64,000 nt of DNA, taken from the NCBI GenBank assembly GCA_001970955.1, contig MPUH01000023.1, positions 62,001 through 126,000 of the forward strand. The letters are read 5' to 3'. Position numbers and translations under genes: made by a program. This document shows, piece after piece, positions 1 to 11,515 of this stretch; position 1 is the first letter of the stretch; the number at the start of each line of letters is the position of its first letter. This stretch comes from Stentor coeruleus (taxonomy: Eukaryota > Ciliophora > Heterotrichea > Heterotrichida > Stentoridae). The notes beneath the pieces are model-generated. The model saw only the letters and a list, made by a program, of their open reading frames with translations. It was not told the origin of the DNA and did not search any database.

Positions 1-5
1 AATCA

Positions 6-3000
6 ATGAAAGAAATGACAATTGAAATGAGCGAAATATCAAGTCTAGAAAAATTCAACCCTCATAACTGTAAAGATCCTTATGAAATTGCCATGAAATT
101 ATTAAAAAACTTTGATGTAGCTGAATGTTGGACTCAACCTGAATACTTTGAAGAGAGAGCTGCTGTTTCTTCGATCACAAGAAAATTTCTTATGGTTTTC
201 TTTATAAAAATTGGAAATATTAGCCTACTACCATTGCTGGAAAAAGAACAATTGATTGAAAGGTTTGATAATGTTATAAATATTATAAAGAGAAATAAAA
301 GAAGAAATCCTGAATTATGTACTCTTGTTGAAATTAACATCATGAAAAAGCTTATAGATGAGGATAATGATATTCATAGATGGTGGCAAGCGGTGGTAAG
401 TGAATCAAATAAAATTATAACAATGGATACAGGATTAAAAAATCTTGATCTTGTAAAACTAATTGAGTATTTTGGGATTGTTGAGGATTCAATGAAAGGT
501 AAATTTCATAAATATGCATTTCAATTCGAAATCTTCAATAAAGGTTTACTATAGTAGAAGATTTAAAAGAACAAACTCAAAGTCTTATAGCAAAAGAATT
601 TGGAAAAATTAAACAATTAGGATGGAAAGAAATTCATATCCTACTCAATTTCTTTGAAAAATGTGTAGAACAAGAAAAAATCAGTGAAGAATTTGTCCTA
701 CACATAATTGAAACTTATATGCAGGAAATTAGAGAAAACAGAAAATGGCAGGTAAAAGTGAGTTTTGTAAATATTCTTAGATCGTTAAGAGGGCATTGGA
801 ATAATAAAATTTCCCAAGAAGCTGAAAAACTTTATGAAATAATGAAATTAAGCGAGCATGATGATAAAGTAAAAAACATTTTGACTTTATCCTCAAGAAA
901 TTTAGTTTCAAAAATCCTAAATGAATCAATTGAGCAGCGAATTGATTTTATATCTAACATAAATGACTCAACTGATTTGATTATTGGACGAGAAGAAGAA
1001 ATTCAGGAAATACATAATAGACTGCAAACCAATAATTTTCTAGCGATTACTGGAATAGGAGGAATTGGTAAAACTTCTGTATTATTGAAATATGCAGATA
1101 AATTTAAAGCAAAATATCAAATTGTTTGGGTAATAAACGGAGATAATATTCAATATAATCTAACCTTCTTGGCTATTAAGCTTGGGATTTCTAATGACGA
1201 AAATATCCTTGAGAACTTAAAAAACTACCTAAAATCAAACCAAGTTCCAAAATCGATGTTACTAATCTTTGATAATTTAGAAGAAAATTCTTATATAAAT
1301 GATTATTATGTTAAAAATGAAAACATCAAATATTTAATTACTTCTAAAAACACTGATTGGGAAGAACTCATCAAGCTCAATACATTAAGCGAAACTCAAT
1401 CAGAAAAATATTTAGCTTTAAGACTAGTTGAAGAAAATGAAAGTAAAGAATACATTAAAATCTTAGCCCAAAAAATAGGTGGATTTCCACTTGGACTTAT
1501 GCAATGTGTTGTATGTATAAAAAAAATAAACTATCTATTAAAGAATATTTAGAATTTATTCAAGATTTATCAAGGGATGAAATTGTTTTGAAAACTCTTG
1601 GATTAATTGTTGAAAAGTTTACTGAAGAAGTTTTAAATGCCCTTGAGCTTATAAGTTATTTTCATCCGCAAAACATACCTGAAGAAATTATTAAAGATAT
1701 TATGGTTCAAAAATATGGGATTCAAGGGTGGGCAAAAGTAAGATATCAACTTATAGGCTGTTGCATAGTTAGTATAAAAAATGAAGGAAAATTGTGTGTG
1801 CACAAACATATTATAGACTTTATAAAAAGTAAAAATCAAAGGAAAACAAAAGACTTGTTAGTAAAATTTTACTATGAAAATTTTACAATTGGTGAAAATA
1901 TTTATAATGACAAGAATAAATTGGAAAAAAATTTAGCAATGATTCCCCATGTGAAAGTTTTTATAAAGGAGTTTGAACTTTATAGTATCGAAGAGATCAC
2001 AATTTGTTATGAATTAGCAAAAGCAAGCATTGAAATAATTAGAGATTTTGAAGAAGCAAAAAAGATTTTAGGAAAATTTTCTGATAAAGAATACAAAACT
2101 ATTAAAGATAAAGAAAAACTTGCTAGAGTTTGGATTGGAGTTGGGAATATATTTCTTAAAATAGATCAATATGAAAAGAGTGAAGAGTTTTATACGAAAT
2201 GTTTAGAAATAAGGGAAAATCTTCTCCCACCACTTCATCCTGATCTAGCAAAAATTTATATGAATCTTGGAACTTTATATAAGAATAATGATCAATATGA
2301 AAAAAGTGAAGAATTTTACATAAAGTGTTTAGAGATTCAAGAGCAAATATTGCCACCACTGCATCCTGATCTAGTGAAAATTTATATGAATATGGGAGAA
2401 TTTTATAATAATAATTTAGACTACACAAAGACTGAAGAGTTTTATTTAAAGTGTTTAAATATTTTAGAACAATCTTTGCCGCCTCTTCATCCTGATCTGG
2501 CATCAATTTATCTGAGTATTGGAATTATGTATAGTGATATTGGAGATTATGTGAAAAGTGAAGAGTTTTATATGAAATGTTTAGAAATTCAGAAGAAAAT
2601 CCAACCACCACTTAGTCTTGAATTAGCAGAAATTTATATGGATATTGGGAATTTATATGCATATAAAGAAGAACTCATAAAAAGTGAAGAGTTTTATTTG
2701 AAAAGTTTAGAGATTTACGAAAATGCTTTATCACAATTTCATCCTGAACTAGCAGCAATTTATATGAATATTGGAAGTTTTTATAATGATAAAGAAGATT
2801 ATATAAAAAGTGAAGAATTTTTCATGAAATGTCTAGCAATTCAAGAAAAAACCTTGCCACCAATTCATGCCGATCAAGCAATGCTTTATACAAACATAGG
2901 AAGATTATATTATAACAAAGCAGATTACTTGAAATGTGAAGAGTTTTACATGAAAAGCATAGAAATTCAGGAACAAATTCTACCACTTCATCCTGACCTA

Positions 3001-3729
3001 GCGACAAATTATATGAATATAGGAATTTTGTATATTGATAATGCAAATTATATAAAATGTGAAGAGTTTTACCTAAAATGTCTAAAAATAAGAGAAGAAA
3101 TTTTGCCACCACTTCATCCTGAACTAGCAAAAATTTATATGAATATTGGGATTTTGTATAATGATAAAGCAGACTATATAAAATGTGAAGAGTTTTATAT
3201 AAAATGCCAAGAGATTCTAGAAGAGATTTTACCACCATTTCATACTCATCTAGCAATGCTTTATATGAATATTGGGAAATTATATTCTGATAAAGAAGAA
3301 TATATAAAGAGTCAAGAGTTTAATATGAAGTGTTTAGAGATATCGGAAAAAATTCTACCATCACATCATCCTGATCTAGCAAAAATTTATATGAATATAG
3401 GAAGTTTATATAGACATAAAGCTGAGTATATGAAAAGTGAAGAATTTTATATGAAATGTTTAGAGATTCAAAATAAAATTTTAGCACCACTTCATCCTGA
3501 ATTAGCAACAATTTACTTTAGCTTAGGAAGTTTGTATTTAGTTATGAAAGAATACATGAAAAGTGAAGAGTTTTTTAGGAAGTGTTTGGAGATAAGAGAG
3601 AAAATTTTACCACCACTTCACTCTGATTTAGGAAATATTTATAAGAGTATAGGAATATTGTATAACAATATAGGAGAATTTGCTAAAAGTGAAGAGTTTA
3701 TTGAAAAGTTTAATATAATTCAAGGATAA
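6..3729 (+). CDS. NLR-like NB-ARC ATPase with kinesin-light-chain-type TPR array (two frame breaks)
   Basis: One gene read in three frames: 6-554, about 545-1520 and about 1515-3729. The first ~250 residues match nothing I recognise. A STAND/NB-ARC ATPase follows: P-loop GIGGIGKTS near 1060, Walker-B-like LLIFDNLEE near 1265, LITSKN near 1335 and the GLPL-like GGFPLGL near 1485. From about 2140 there are 13 TPRs of 42 residues (one of 41) with the core KSEEFY.KCLEI.E..LPPLHPDLA.IYMNIG. Such proteins are switch-like sensors in which repeats bind a ligand and ATP drives assembly; that role is inferred here. The frame breaks near 545-557 and in the A8 run near 1521-1528 each behave like one missing base. 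The second gives an exact family join if the run were A9. The start may lie outside the window. Confidence 0.8.
2140..3720 (+). repeat. 13 tandem 126-bp TPR-coding units
   Basis: Each unit codes 42 residues of a TPR_12/kinesin-light-chain-type repeat. Units are similar but not identical, and most differences fall outside the KSEEFY and HPDLA cores. One unit, near 2985, lacks a proline codon. The regularity points to expansion by unequal exchange, as expected for a recognition surface. Confidence 0.85.
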
Positions 3730-4682
3730 ATTTCCTGTTTCTTAATTAATTAGTAACTATTTTATGCTTAATATATATATATGTTAGAAATAAATATTCT
3801 AAATAAATTATATGGTAGTTTAGGATAAAAATTATAAAGGCAAACATTTATATAGGCTGTAAAAGAGGCTAAAACAAAAAATCCTAGATAAAATTTTTAT
3901 GTTGAAGGTTTTAGAGTGAATATCAGAGCTGGACAAAGGGTTATTTTTTGACTTTACCATGAAAAAATAGGGGGAATAAGAAGAAAAGAGTTATAATTTT
4001 AAATTTCTTAATTTATTTTACTTATGTTTACAAAATTGAAAGCAGTTTATAGCTGGTTATAATAATAATTGTAGCATCGACTATATTAAAGTAATATCTT
4101 CATGAATTAATTTAAATATTATAGAAACTGTCTATTAAATAAAACTTATACTGCATATATGATGAAAGCAAAATAAGTGGTTTAAGGATAATCTTGAAAT
4201 TGATAAATACTTATAGTTAAAAGTAAACATAATAATAATTATAATAAGATTTATTTTTGAGTAATATATTGATCAGTCCCTTACTAAAGCATTTCCTAAA
4301 ATATAGTTTAAACAAATACAAAATTAGAAGTGAACGCAGCACAAGAGCTATAATATTAAACAGGCACTAACAATAAGAAACCAAAAATTAAAAAGTAATA
4401 ATCAACAACTTCCACAAACCTTCATTATACTATATTCTTCATTGTGCTTAATCTATAAAAAATATTTTTACTTGCCTTCTTTCAATAAATTTTATGCAAT
4501 TATATAAAAATCAAAAAAAACATTATAAAAACGATAATCTTCACTTTTATCATCGCCAAAACATCAAAAATATAAAAAAATGATAAAAAGTGCCCCTCAA
4601 AATCAGATTTCCTATCATTTTTTAACCTTATTTCATAAGCCTATTCCTATATTCCTAGCATATTTTTTCAGTTAATATTTGA
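3730..4682. other. Intergenic, no gene seen
   Basis: AT-rich spacer between two + genes. The last ~300 bases are C-rich and G-poor, the usual left flank of genes here. No ORF or RNA feature was recognised. Confidence 0.6.
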
Positions 4683-5324
4683 ATGAGCAAACGTCAATCC
4701 AAACGTTCCAGTCCACATTTTATCATCCAAAAGAAGCCTAGTCACCGACATGTCCTCTGTGAACGCAACACAAAATCCTCAGATCGATCTCTTTCTCATG
4801 AAGACCCAACATCCATACCTCAAGATCTAATCAATAGTCAAATCTCAGATTATGAAAATACCAATAAACGTAGTCAATGCTCTCGAAATTCATATAAATC
4901 ACGAGCTGCAGCTCGTGAAAACATAATTCAAATAAGAGATTCAATAAAGGAAATTCAATTTCAAAGTGTCAAAGTTAGTAGTGAAATGAAAAGGATACGA
5001 GAAAAATTTGAATCAAATTCGAGCTTTAGAGATTTGTCTGAAGAACCAAAAAAAGATATTGTGGACTTTGATGTGAGCTCTATACAAACTAATGTTGTGA
5101 AAGATAAGAATATATGTATAGAGGTTAATGAATTAAAGATGCAAATAGCTGATTTGAATAAAAGACTTGAGAATGATGAAGAGAAGGTAAGGGAGAAGTC
5201 TAGAGAAAATTATGGACTTCAATATACAATTTTTTCATTACAGAGTAAGATTGAGATGATTAAAGAAAAACACACCAAGTCGGCTATAAAAAATTCACAG
5301 TGTAGGCTGTGCTCGATATTTTAA
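4683..5324 (+). CDS. Basic/coiled-coil protein with possible CaaX C-terminus
   Basis: A 213-aa protein of no known family. Residues 1-80 are Ser/Arg/Lys-rich and probably disordered. Residues ~80-110 and ~145-205 carry heptad-like charged and hydrophobic patterns typical of coiled coil. It ends ...CRLCSIF-stop. The last four residues, CSIF, fit a prenylation CaaX box (Phe at X would favour geranylgeranyl transfer), and a second Cys three residues earlier could be palmitoylated. Membrane attachment is therefore a reasonable inference, not shown. The ATG lies 3' of a C-rich, G-poor flank like that of other genes here. Ends TAA. Confidence 0.75.
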   Translation: MSKRQSKRSSPHFIIQKKPSHRHVLCERNTKSSDRSLSHEDPTSIPQDLINSQISDYENTNKRSQCSRNSYKSRAAARENIIQIRDSIKEIQFQSVKVSSEMKRIREKFESNSSFRDLSEEPKKDIVDFDVSSIQTNVVKDKNICIEVNELKMQIADLNKRLENDEEKVREKSRENYGLQYTIFSLQSKIEMIKEKHTKSAIKNSQCRLCSIF

Positions 5325-6574
5325 TAATTAATGAATGATTTTGAAAGTTATATTGAAGAGAAAAATATGATTTTTATATGGTTATTGGGATATTTTTTAT
5401 GGGTGGATTTTATGTTATAATTTAACTTTTTTTGTTGTTGGGATATTTGTTGACTATTGGCGGGTAATTAAAGGATATGTTTTTGAGAAGGTTGATTATT
5501 ATGGATTTAGGTTTTTTATTGGAGATTTGAATGTTTTTTATGATTAGATATGTGAAAGCTTGCAACTATCATCTATTAATATAAATTTCTCTTTTGTTTT
5601 CTTTATAACTTTCTAGCCTATATAATCTAAAAATATGAAAGATATAAATATAAATAGGCATAAACATGCAAATGATGAATACCTTTCTCCTTATCTACAT
5701 TAGCTGAGATTGATGAAAATTACTCTGATCTTTATGAAAACATCCCTGCATACTAAATCTATTCTTTTCCTTGACCCACTCTAAATATCATTCTTTGAAT
5801 CTAGAGTGTTCTAAAGTGAATTTCTAATTTCAAAATCAGAGTGTCTTACAAGCTGAGTTCACAAGTCTTCAATCAAAAATCTATGAAGAAATCGTCTAAC
5901 TTATCTTCAGCCCCAGTCATTCTATTTGTAATTGTTTGATTTTATATTCTTAAAAAAATTGTTATATGCACAACAAAAATTTTACCTTTTTTACTTAATT
6001 TTTTTGCTTTTTGGTTTTATAATTTCAATATATAATCTTCTAAGCAGACTAACCACAAAAAGAAAGTCAAACCAAAAATTTATTTTTTTTCCCAATAGTC
6101 AAAGCATTGTTAAACTTTAGAAAGCTTTCATATCATATAAACCTATTTTATTCTTCTGTAAACTTAAAATAATAATAATTCCTAATTTTGTTAAAATTCT
6201 AAATACAAAATTTTGCAGGTCCAAACATATTCTAAACTTTAAACAACCCTTTATGTACTATAAATAACTTTGAATTATCTAATCATAAGTTTTCAAATAA
6301 GAATTACTTAAATACCTAACAAATTTCTCATCAAACAATATCGCCATTAGTAAAAATAACCTAAAAAAGTTATAAAAAATAGTCAAAACTTCCATTTGAA
6401 ATGGTAAAATTATATATCCTATATATAAAAATATAACCAGAATATATTTATTCCCTTCAAATCTACTAAATTATAGTTATTAATAACAGCATTTTACATA
6501 ATACTCCATAAAATCATATAATCATCTAAAACCTATACAAAGATTTCTAAATATAATCTAAACCATTTAAATCA
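5325..6574. other. Intergenic with a possible decayed coding stretch
   Basis: Starts G/T-rich and turns C-rich toward the convergent cyclophilin gene. Between about 5640 and 5920 the + strand gives short protein-like pieces, such as AEIDENYSDLYENIPAY and SVLQAEFTSLQSKIYEEIV, separated by stops and frame changes. No intact gene is visible. Confidence 0.4.
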
Positions 6575-7135
6575 TTAACTATCATCATCACTACTAATTT
6601 CTCCCGAGTCACAAATCAAAACCTTCGAATAAGGTACTCCATTTTCAGTTCCCTGTGCCTCAATGATTTCTAGCACATCAAGCCCTTTAACCACTTTGCC
6701 AAAAGCTACATATTTCCCATTAAACTTTGGACATGGAATAGTTGTAATAAAAAACTGTGAGCCATTACTATTAGGTCCTGAATTCGCCATACTTAATATT
6801 CCGGGTTCTCCATGCTCCAATATAAAACTCTCATCATTGAACTTACTATTGTAAATGCTTTCCCCTCCTGTACCATTATTTTTAGTATAATCCCCACCTT
6901 GAATTAAAAGCCCAGGGACTATTCTGTGAATGACTGAACCTTTATAAGTTTTCCTAACACCACATTTTGTGCTGCCAGCACCTCCTATACAGAGCACTCT
7001 GAAATTTTCTGTGGTTTTTGGTGCAATGTCACTACGTAATTCAAATACTAGACGACCAATTTCTTTTTCATTAACGCTTATGTCAAAAAACACCCGTGGA
7101 AGCTTTATTGTGGTAAATTTTCTAAGGATGATCAT
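6575..7135 (-). CDS. Cyclophilin-type peptidyl-prolyl cis-trans isomerase
   Basis: A 186-aa single-domain cyclophilin. Seen: VFFDIS at the N-terminus, ENFRVLC, YKGSVIHRIVPGLLIQGGDY with the catalytic Arg, GTGGESIY, LSMANSGPNSNGSQFFIT, and FGKVVKGLDVLEIIE. The family catalyses proline isomerisation during protein folding. The residues matching human CypA Trp121 and His126 read Phe and Tyr (KFNGKYVAF), so cyclosporin binding may be weak. An acidic SSDDDS tail ends the protein, and the N-terminal extension is only ~12 residues with no targeting signal, suggesting cytosol or nucleus. It is divergent with the TPR gene at 7249, 113 bp away. Ends TAA. Confidence 0.97.
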   Translation of the reverse strand: MIILRKFTTIKLPRVFFDISVNEKEIGRLVFELRSDIAPKTTENFRVLCIGGAGSTKCGVRKTYKGSVIHRIVPGLLIQGGDYTKNNGTGGESIYNSKFNDESFILEHGEPGILSMANSGPNSNGSQFFITTIPCPKFNGKYVAFGKVVKGLDVLEIIEAQGTENGVPYSKVLICDSGEISSDDDS

Positions 7136-7248
7136 TAATTATTATGGTAATTATGTAAGTATGGATTTTAATATGTGGAAGTGTAGCTAAGAATAAAAAC
7201 TTGGATTTAAGGTAGAATTGAGTTGTTTTTATATAGGAGTTATTTATA

Positions 7249-8331
7249 ATGTCGAAATTTAATCAGAGTGAAAAGAGCCAAAGGTCGATGTCTATGCCGC
7301 ATAAAGGCAAATCATATGTTCTGAAGTACCCGTCGAGAACTTTGGCTGAAGATAATATGTCAGGACATTTGAATAATAAGGGACCTTCATTTCCTCATGA
7401 ACTAACTAAACCTCAACGTATTGAATTGCCTGTATATTTCAATACACCTAGAAGGGTTATTCCTCAAAGACCAACTTCTCCAACTGAAAATCCAAATTTG
7501 AACCTTTCCCACCAGCAAGTTGTTGATTTGGAAAAGAAAACAACTATATCTAAGCGCTTAAAAGATTATAGCATGCTAGCTTTTGCATGTAAACGTGCTG
7601 GGAAGACTAGAGATGAAGGTCGTGCTTATTATAGTATGGGTGTACTTTACGATAACATGAATAACTATACAAAAGCTATTTCCTCTTATGAAAAATTCCT
7701 AACTGTTTGTCAGTCTATAGGAGATTCTCATGGAGAAGCATTAGCTTATAATTGTATTGGTGTTGATTATCATCATATGGCCGAGTTAGATCCAAATAAA
7801 ACTCAATTTTGGGATGAATCAATAAACTATCACACCAAACATAAAGAAATCGCTGATGTCCCTGGGAAATTTTTAGCACATATCAATCTGGGGTTACTCT
7901 ATAATAGACTTGGAGATAATGAAAGAGCTGCTATAAACCATCAATTTGCCCTAAGATATGCTATACAAATGTCAAGTGTAGCAGGACAAAGTGTGGCAAT
8001 AGGAAATCTAGGCCAAATTGGTTATTCCAAACTAAATGGTGATAATGAGAAACTCAAAATGTTTGCAGAACGTTATCTAAACCTAAGCCATGAGCTTAAA
8101 AACCGTAAAGGTGAAAGTGGAGCTTATCAACAATTAGGAAATATCAGTTTAAGTCTAGGCGATTTCGACACAAGTACCAAAAATTTCTATAGAGCCATGA
8201 AAATTGCAGAAGAAATACAAGACAAAGATATGGCTGAAAGCGCAAGGTGTAATTTTGGTGTTGCAAATGCAAGTTTAAAAATGGACGAACATATGAAAAA
8301 TATCCTTAGTCAGATTAGTCAGAAAAAGTAG
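7249..8331 (+). CDS. TPR protein (GPSM2/TTC29-like repeats)
   Basis: A 360-aa protein. Residues 1-90 are basic and disordered, with many Ser/Pro. From about 95 to 350 there are roughly six TPR helices pairs of the GPSM2/TTC29 style, for example AYYSMGVLYDNMNNYTKAIS, AHINLGLLYNRLGDNERAA and AYQQLGNISLSLGDFDTSTK. TPRs bind partner proteins. TTC29 is an axonemal dynein-arm-linked protein, and given the cilium-rich surroundings an axonemal role is possible but unproven. It shares a 113-bp divergent spacer with the cyclophilin gene, and ATAATG sits directly at the start. Ends TAG. Confidence 0.85.
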   Translation: MSKFNQSEKSQRSMSMPHKGKSYVLKYPSRTLAEDNMSGHLNNKGPSFPHELTKPQRIELPVYFNTPRRVIPQRPTSPTENPNLNLSHQQVVDLEKKTTISKRLKDYSMLAFACKRAGKTRDEGRAYYSMGVLYDNMNNYTKAISSYEKFLTVCQSIGDSHGEALAYNCIGVDYHHMAELDPNKTQFWDESINYHTKHKEIADVPGKFLAHINLGLLYNRLGDNERAAINHQFALRYAIQMSSVAGQSVAIGNLGQIGYSKLNGDNEKLKMFAERYLNLSHELKNRKGESGAYQQLGNISLSLGDFDTSTKNFYRAMKIAEEIQDKDMAESARCNFGVANASLKMDEHMKNILSQISQKK

Positions 8332-8438
8332 CTAGTTTGTTTATTTTTTATAGAGAATTCTTGATGATTTATATAAGAAATTTGTCATTTTAAAGTCTAT
8401 ATAGAATAATAATTATAAGATAAAGGAAATATATAATA

Positions 8439-8900
8439 ATGGAAATACAAGGATTATCGCCGTTGAGTTCTTTTCTAGTATCAATGACTTGGCTTGCAGC
8501 GAGAATTACGGTTATAGTGATAACACCTTTTTTTCTTGAATACAATTGTGACAATGATTTGAGGTTGTTTTTACAAATTATTTATATTTCCACTATTTTT
8601 ATGGTTTTTTTACAGATTTGTTATTTGATTACTAAGGCTTGCTATAAGAAAAAGAGTTTGAATGTGCCAAAGATTGTACAGATTGTGTATTTCATAATGG
8701 ATTACATTTTTTATGGGCTTTTTAGGTTTGTTATTTTTATACTTGGAGTTGTTTGGATAATAGAATCAGAACACTGTGATGATATGATTCTCTACTATTC
8801 AATTGCTTTGTGTATAGGATATTTTGGTGTTTGTTGGAGTGTGTGCTGGGTTGGTTGCGTGTCGATGTTTGTATTGTGCTGGGATGATCAAACTTCATAA
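8439..8900 (+). CDS. Four-TM membrane protein, unknown
   Basis: A 153-aa hydrophobic protein. I see membrane segments at about residues 8-30, 42-65, 80-106 and 114-146, with basic KACYKKKS after the second, giving a cytosolic middle loop. Nine or so cysteines are scattered through it, several near the membrane ends. No family recognised. ATATATAATAATG precedes the start. It lies 107 bp after the TPR gene on the same strand. Ends TAA. Confidence 0.7.
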   Translation: MEIQGLSPLSSFLVSMTWLAARITVIVITPFFLEYNCDNDLRLFLQIIYISTIFMVFLQICYLITKACYKKKSLNVPKIVQIVYFIMDYIFYGLFRFVIFILGVVWIIESEHCDDMILYYSIALCIGYFGVCWSVCWVGCVSMFVLCWDDQTS

Positions 8901-10861
8901 TAATTATTATTAAAGATAGCTAACTAATGAGCTTTAGGGACAGCATAGACTGGGAGGTTAGAAATAGATGAAGGGATTTCATTCTGTCCAGGGGTATCTG
9001 ATTTAATATATTGGTCTCTAAAAGATAACCTTAATTTTCAATGAGGTCCTTATTTAATATTATAATCCAGGTCTTGTTATTGATTAAGATTTACCAAGTC
9101 TATGATTAAGATCTTTTTATTTTCCCTATACTATATTTCGGATTCCTTTGGTTTTTCGATTCATAATGTTCTTGATCAGGACTTTAAGCAGATTTCATTT
9201 ACCAAGTTTTAGGATTTATAGTCTTAATTATTGATTTATATGTTCCTGGTTCTAGGGATTATTAGATTTATTTTAATCTATCCTTATCAAAGTACTTATT
9301 TTATAACTTGGAGATATATATTTATTCATAGAATTAGATTTAGAGTTATATTAACCCAGGACAGAGACATAATTATTTGTCAGAGGGCTATCACGGCCTA
9401 ATATGGAATATTGAAGACCTTGGGTTTTATTAGAGATATTGGGCCTGAGCTTTCTGAGAATTTATATGATGTGACTTATTGCTTGAAATCATTCATAGGG
9501 AAAATAAATGAGGATAAATTTATACTTTGTTGTAAGTACCTGGACTAGATTGTCATTATGGGGTATTCAATCACGACTATTTATCCTTTTTTTGCAGTTT
9601 GGGGGCAACTCAGATTAGCTATGATTTTTATATTTTGGTTCATAGGTTCATAAATTCCTGGTTCTGGTGGCTGAAATGTGGTATAATCTTTAGATTTTCC
9701 TTTAAATGAACATACAGGAACAGATGATAAATTCATTTTTATATATTTAAGATTTATTTAGAAACAATATTACTCATATAAAAATTTTATCCGATAGGAT
9801 TTTGAAATTTCAATTTTATGATTATTGGCAAGAGTAGTGATTGGAAAAATAAGGACTATAAAAAATCTAGGTTTTCTAAATAAATAATTTTTTGTTAATA
9901 ATTAGTTTAAATTATTTTAGGCTAGATAAGTTTGATAGAAAACTATTACATATTAAATCCATTAAAATTTTACAATTTATAAGATTAAGAGATTAGATAA
10001 CTTAATGTAATAATAATCAACATGGATTTGAGATTTATTTGGCATACAGGGATGCTAAAATTTATAGGAAATTAATAATAACTAAAGCCTAGCTTTACTG
10101 ATCTGCTTTTAATTTTAATCCTATTTACACTTCAAAACATAAAAAATTTATTTAATCTAGCATAAAAATCTCTCTTAATCATAATTAAGATAATTTTGGC
10201 ATATCGCAAATATAAAATGACTTCTTAGATACATTTCATCCAAATCTAAACTAAAAAAAAATCTTAATTTTTATCATTTCATAGTGTAAGCATTAAATAA
10301 AACCTTATTATAACTAGAAAGTCTTATAAGTTCGCTTAGATTCTAAAACAGTGGAAAATAAGTTTTCTTGTTATAATTATTTCTCATCAGAAAAATAAAG
10401 AGGTGCGTTTAGGAAAAAAAATTAAGAAGGATCTAGAACAGATTGAAAGGAAAAGATAAAGAACTTTATCATATACTATTTAAAGTATATAATAGTTAAT
10501 ACTTGAAATTTTTACAAATTTACCTCTATAAGATATTAAAAGATATTTAAAATACAAATCTCAAGGCTTAAGATAGATATTTCGGATTGTTAAGGTTTAT
10601 AAATTTACACCCTGCAGTACTTTTACAATTTAGCAAGTATTTTCGAAAACCACTTAGATTTTACATTAAATGAAAGTTTACAAGAAACAAATTCTAAACA
10701 TCAAACAAAGTCCCTGACGAAACTCACTCTAAGTATTCAAAAAGTCCAAGTTTTCACCTTTTAAATTAAGCATAATAATATATTATTCTTTTAAGTATAA
10801 ATGGCATAGATTAAATTCTAGAACTTTGCTTGATATTCGAAAAATGTAATATATAATAAAT
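8901..10861. other. 2-kb gene desert with a GC-richer core lacking long ORFs
   Basis: From about 8930 to 9700 the DNA is visibly less AT-rich than other spacers, yet no ORF over 60 codons with a start exists. Two frames near 9400-9650 stay open for 45-58 codons without an ATG. The string TTCCTGGTTCT occurs at about 9243 and 9655. It could be a non-coding RNA gene or a decayed gene. From 10080 on it is ordinary C-leaning flank. Confidence 0.45.
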
Positions 10862-11515
10862 ATGAACAAGAATTCAGAAGACCGACTATCCAAACCTAAC
10901 AAATTCATACTCAGAGCTTATGAGATGATCAACAATCCCAAGTTCGTAGACATCGTATCTTGGACAGAATCTGGTTATTCATTCGCTATTTCAAACACAG
11001 CTCAATTCACTACAAAAGTCCTTCCAATTTACTTCAAACATAAGAATTTTTCCAGTTTTGTTAGGCAACTTAACATGTATGATTTCCATAAAGAGCGAGA
11101 TACTGGAGACATCCAAATTTACACCCACTCAAGTTTCATAAGAGGACATCCTGAAAAATTACAAGAAGTTCATCGTAAAAGCTCAGATTTATTAACAGAA
11201 CATAATCCATCATCAGATCTAGAAAAAAAATATTTGTTATTAAATACAAAGCAAAAATTACTTCAAGAAAAAGTTAACACACTTGAACAAAGCTATAAAG
11301 ATGTGTCTAATTATAATCAATTATTAATGTCGCAGATCATCCAATGTATGGACAGAGAACAAAAAGTTGAACAACTCTTGATGATGTTTATACAGCAAAT
11401 AAAAGAAGTTCCCTCATCTTTGGAGAGTAACTATTTGAATATAATGGGATCGAATATGGCTAGACCGTTTAACCCCCCGTTTATGGGAGATTACTCACGC
11501 TACGGTCGTATGTAG
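10862..11515 (+). CDS. Heat shock factor-type transcription factor
   Basis: A 217-aa protein. Residues ~12-105 form the HSF winged-helix DNA-binding domain: FILRAYEMI, the SWTESGYSFAI strand, LPIYFKHKNFSSFVRQLNMY (the recognition helix) and a final FIRGHPEKLQEVHRK. HSFs bind nGAAn repeats as trimers and activate chaperone genes. Residues ~120-195 are a leucine-rich coiled coil matching the HR-A/B trimerisation region. No C-terminal activation domain follows, so this is a short HSF. ATATAATAAAT precedes the ATG. The protein ends in Arg-Gly-Arg-Met; stop TAG. Confidence 0.96.
   Translation: MNKNSEDRLSKPNKFILRAYEMINNPKFVDIVSWTESGYSFAISNTAQFTTKVLPIYFKHKNFSSFVRQLNMYDFHKERDTGDIQIYTHSSFIRGHPEKLQEVHRKSSDLLTEHNPSSDLEKKYLLLNTKQKLLQEKVNTLEQSYKDVSNYNQLLMSQIIQCMDREQKVEQLLMMFIQQIKEVPSSLESNYLNIMGSNMARPFNPPFMGDYSRYGRM

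Noticed and set aside
5168-5200. GTAAGGGAGAAGTCTAG as an intron
   Set aside because: 17 nt, and removal would break an open, sensible coiled-coil frame.
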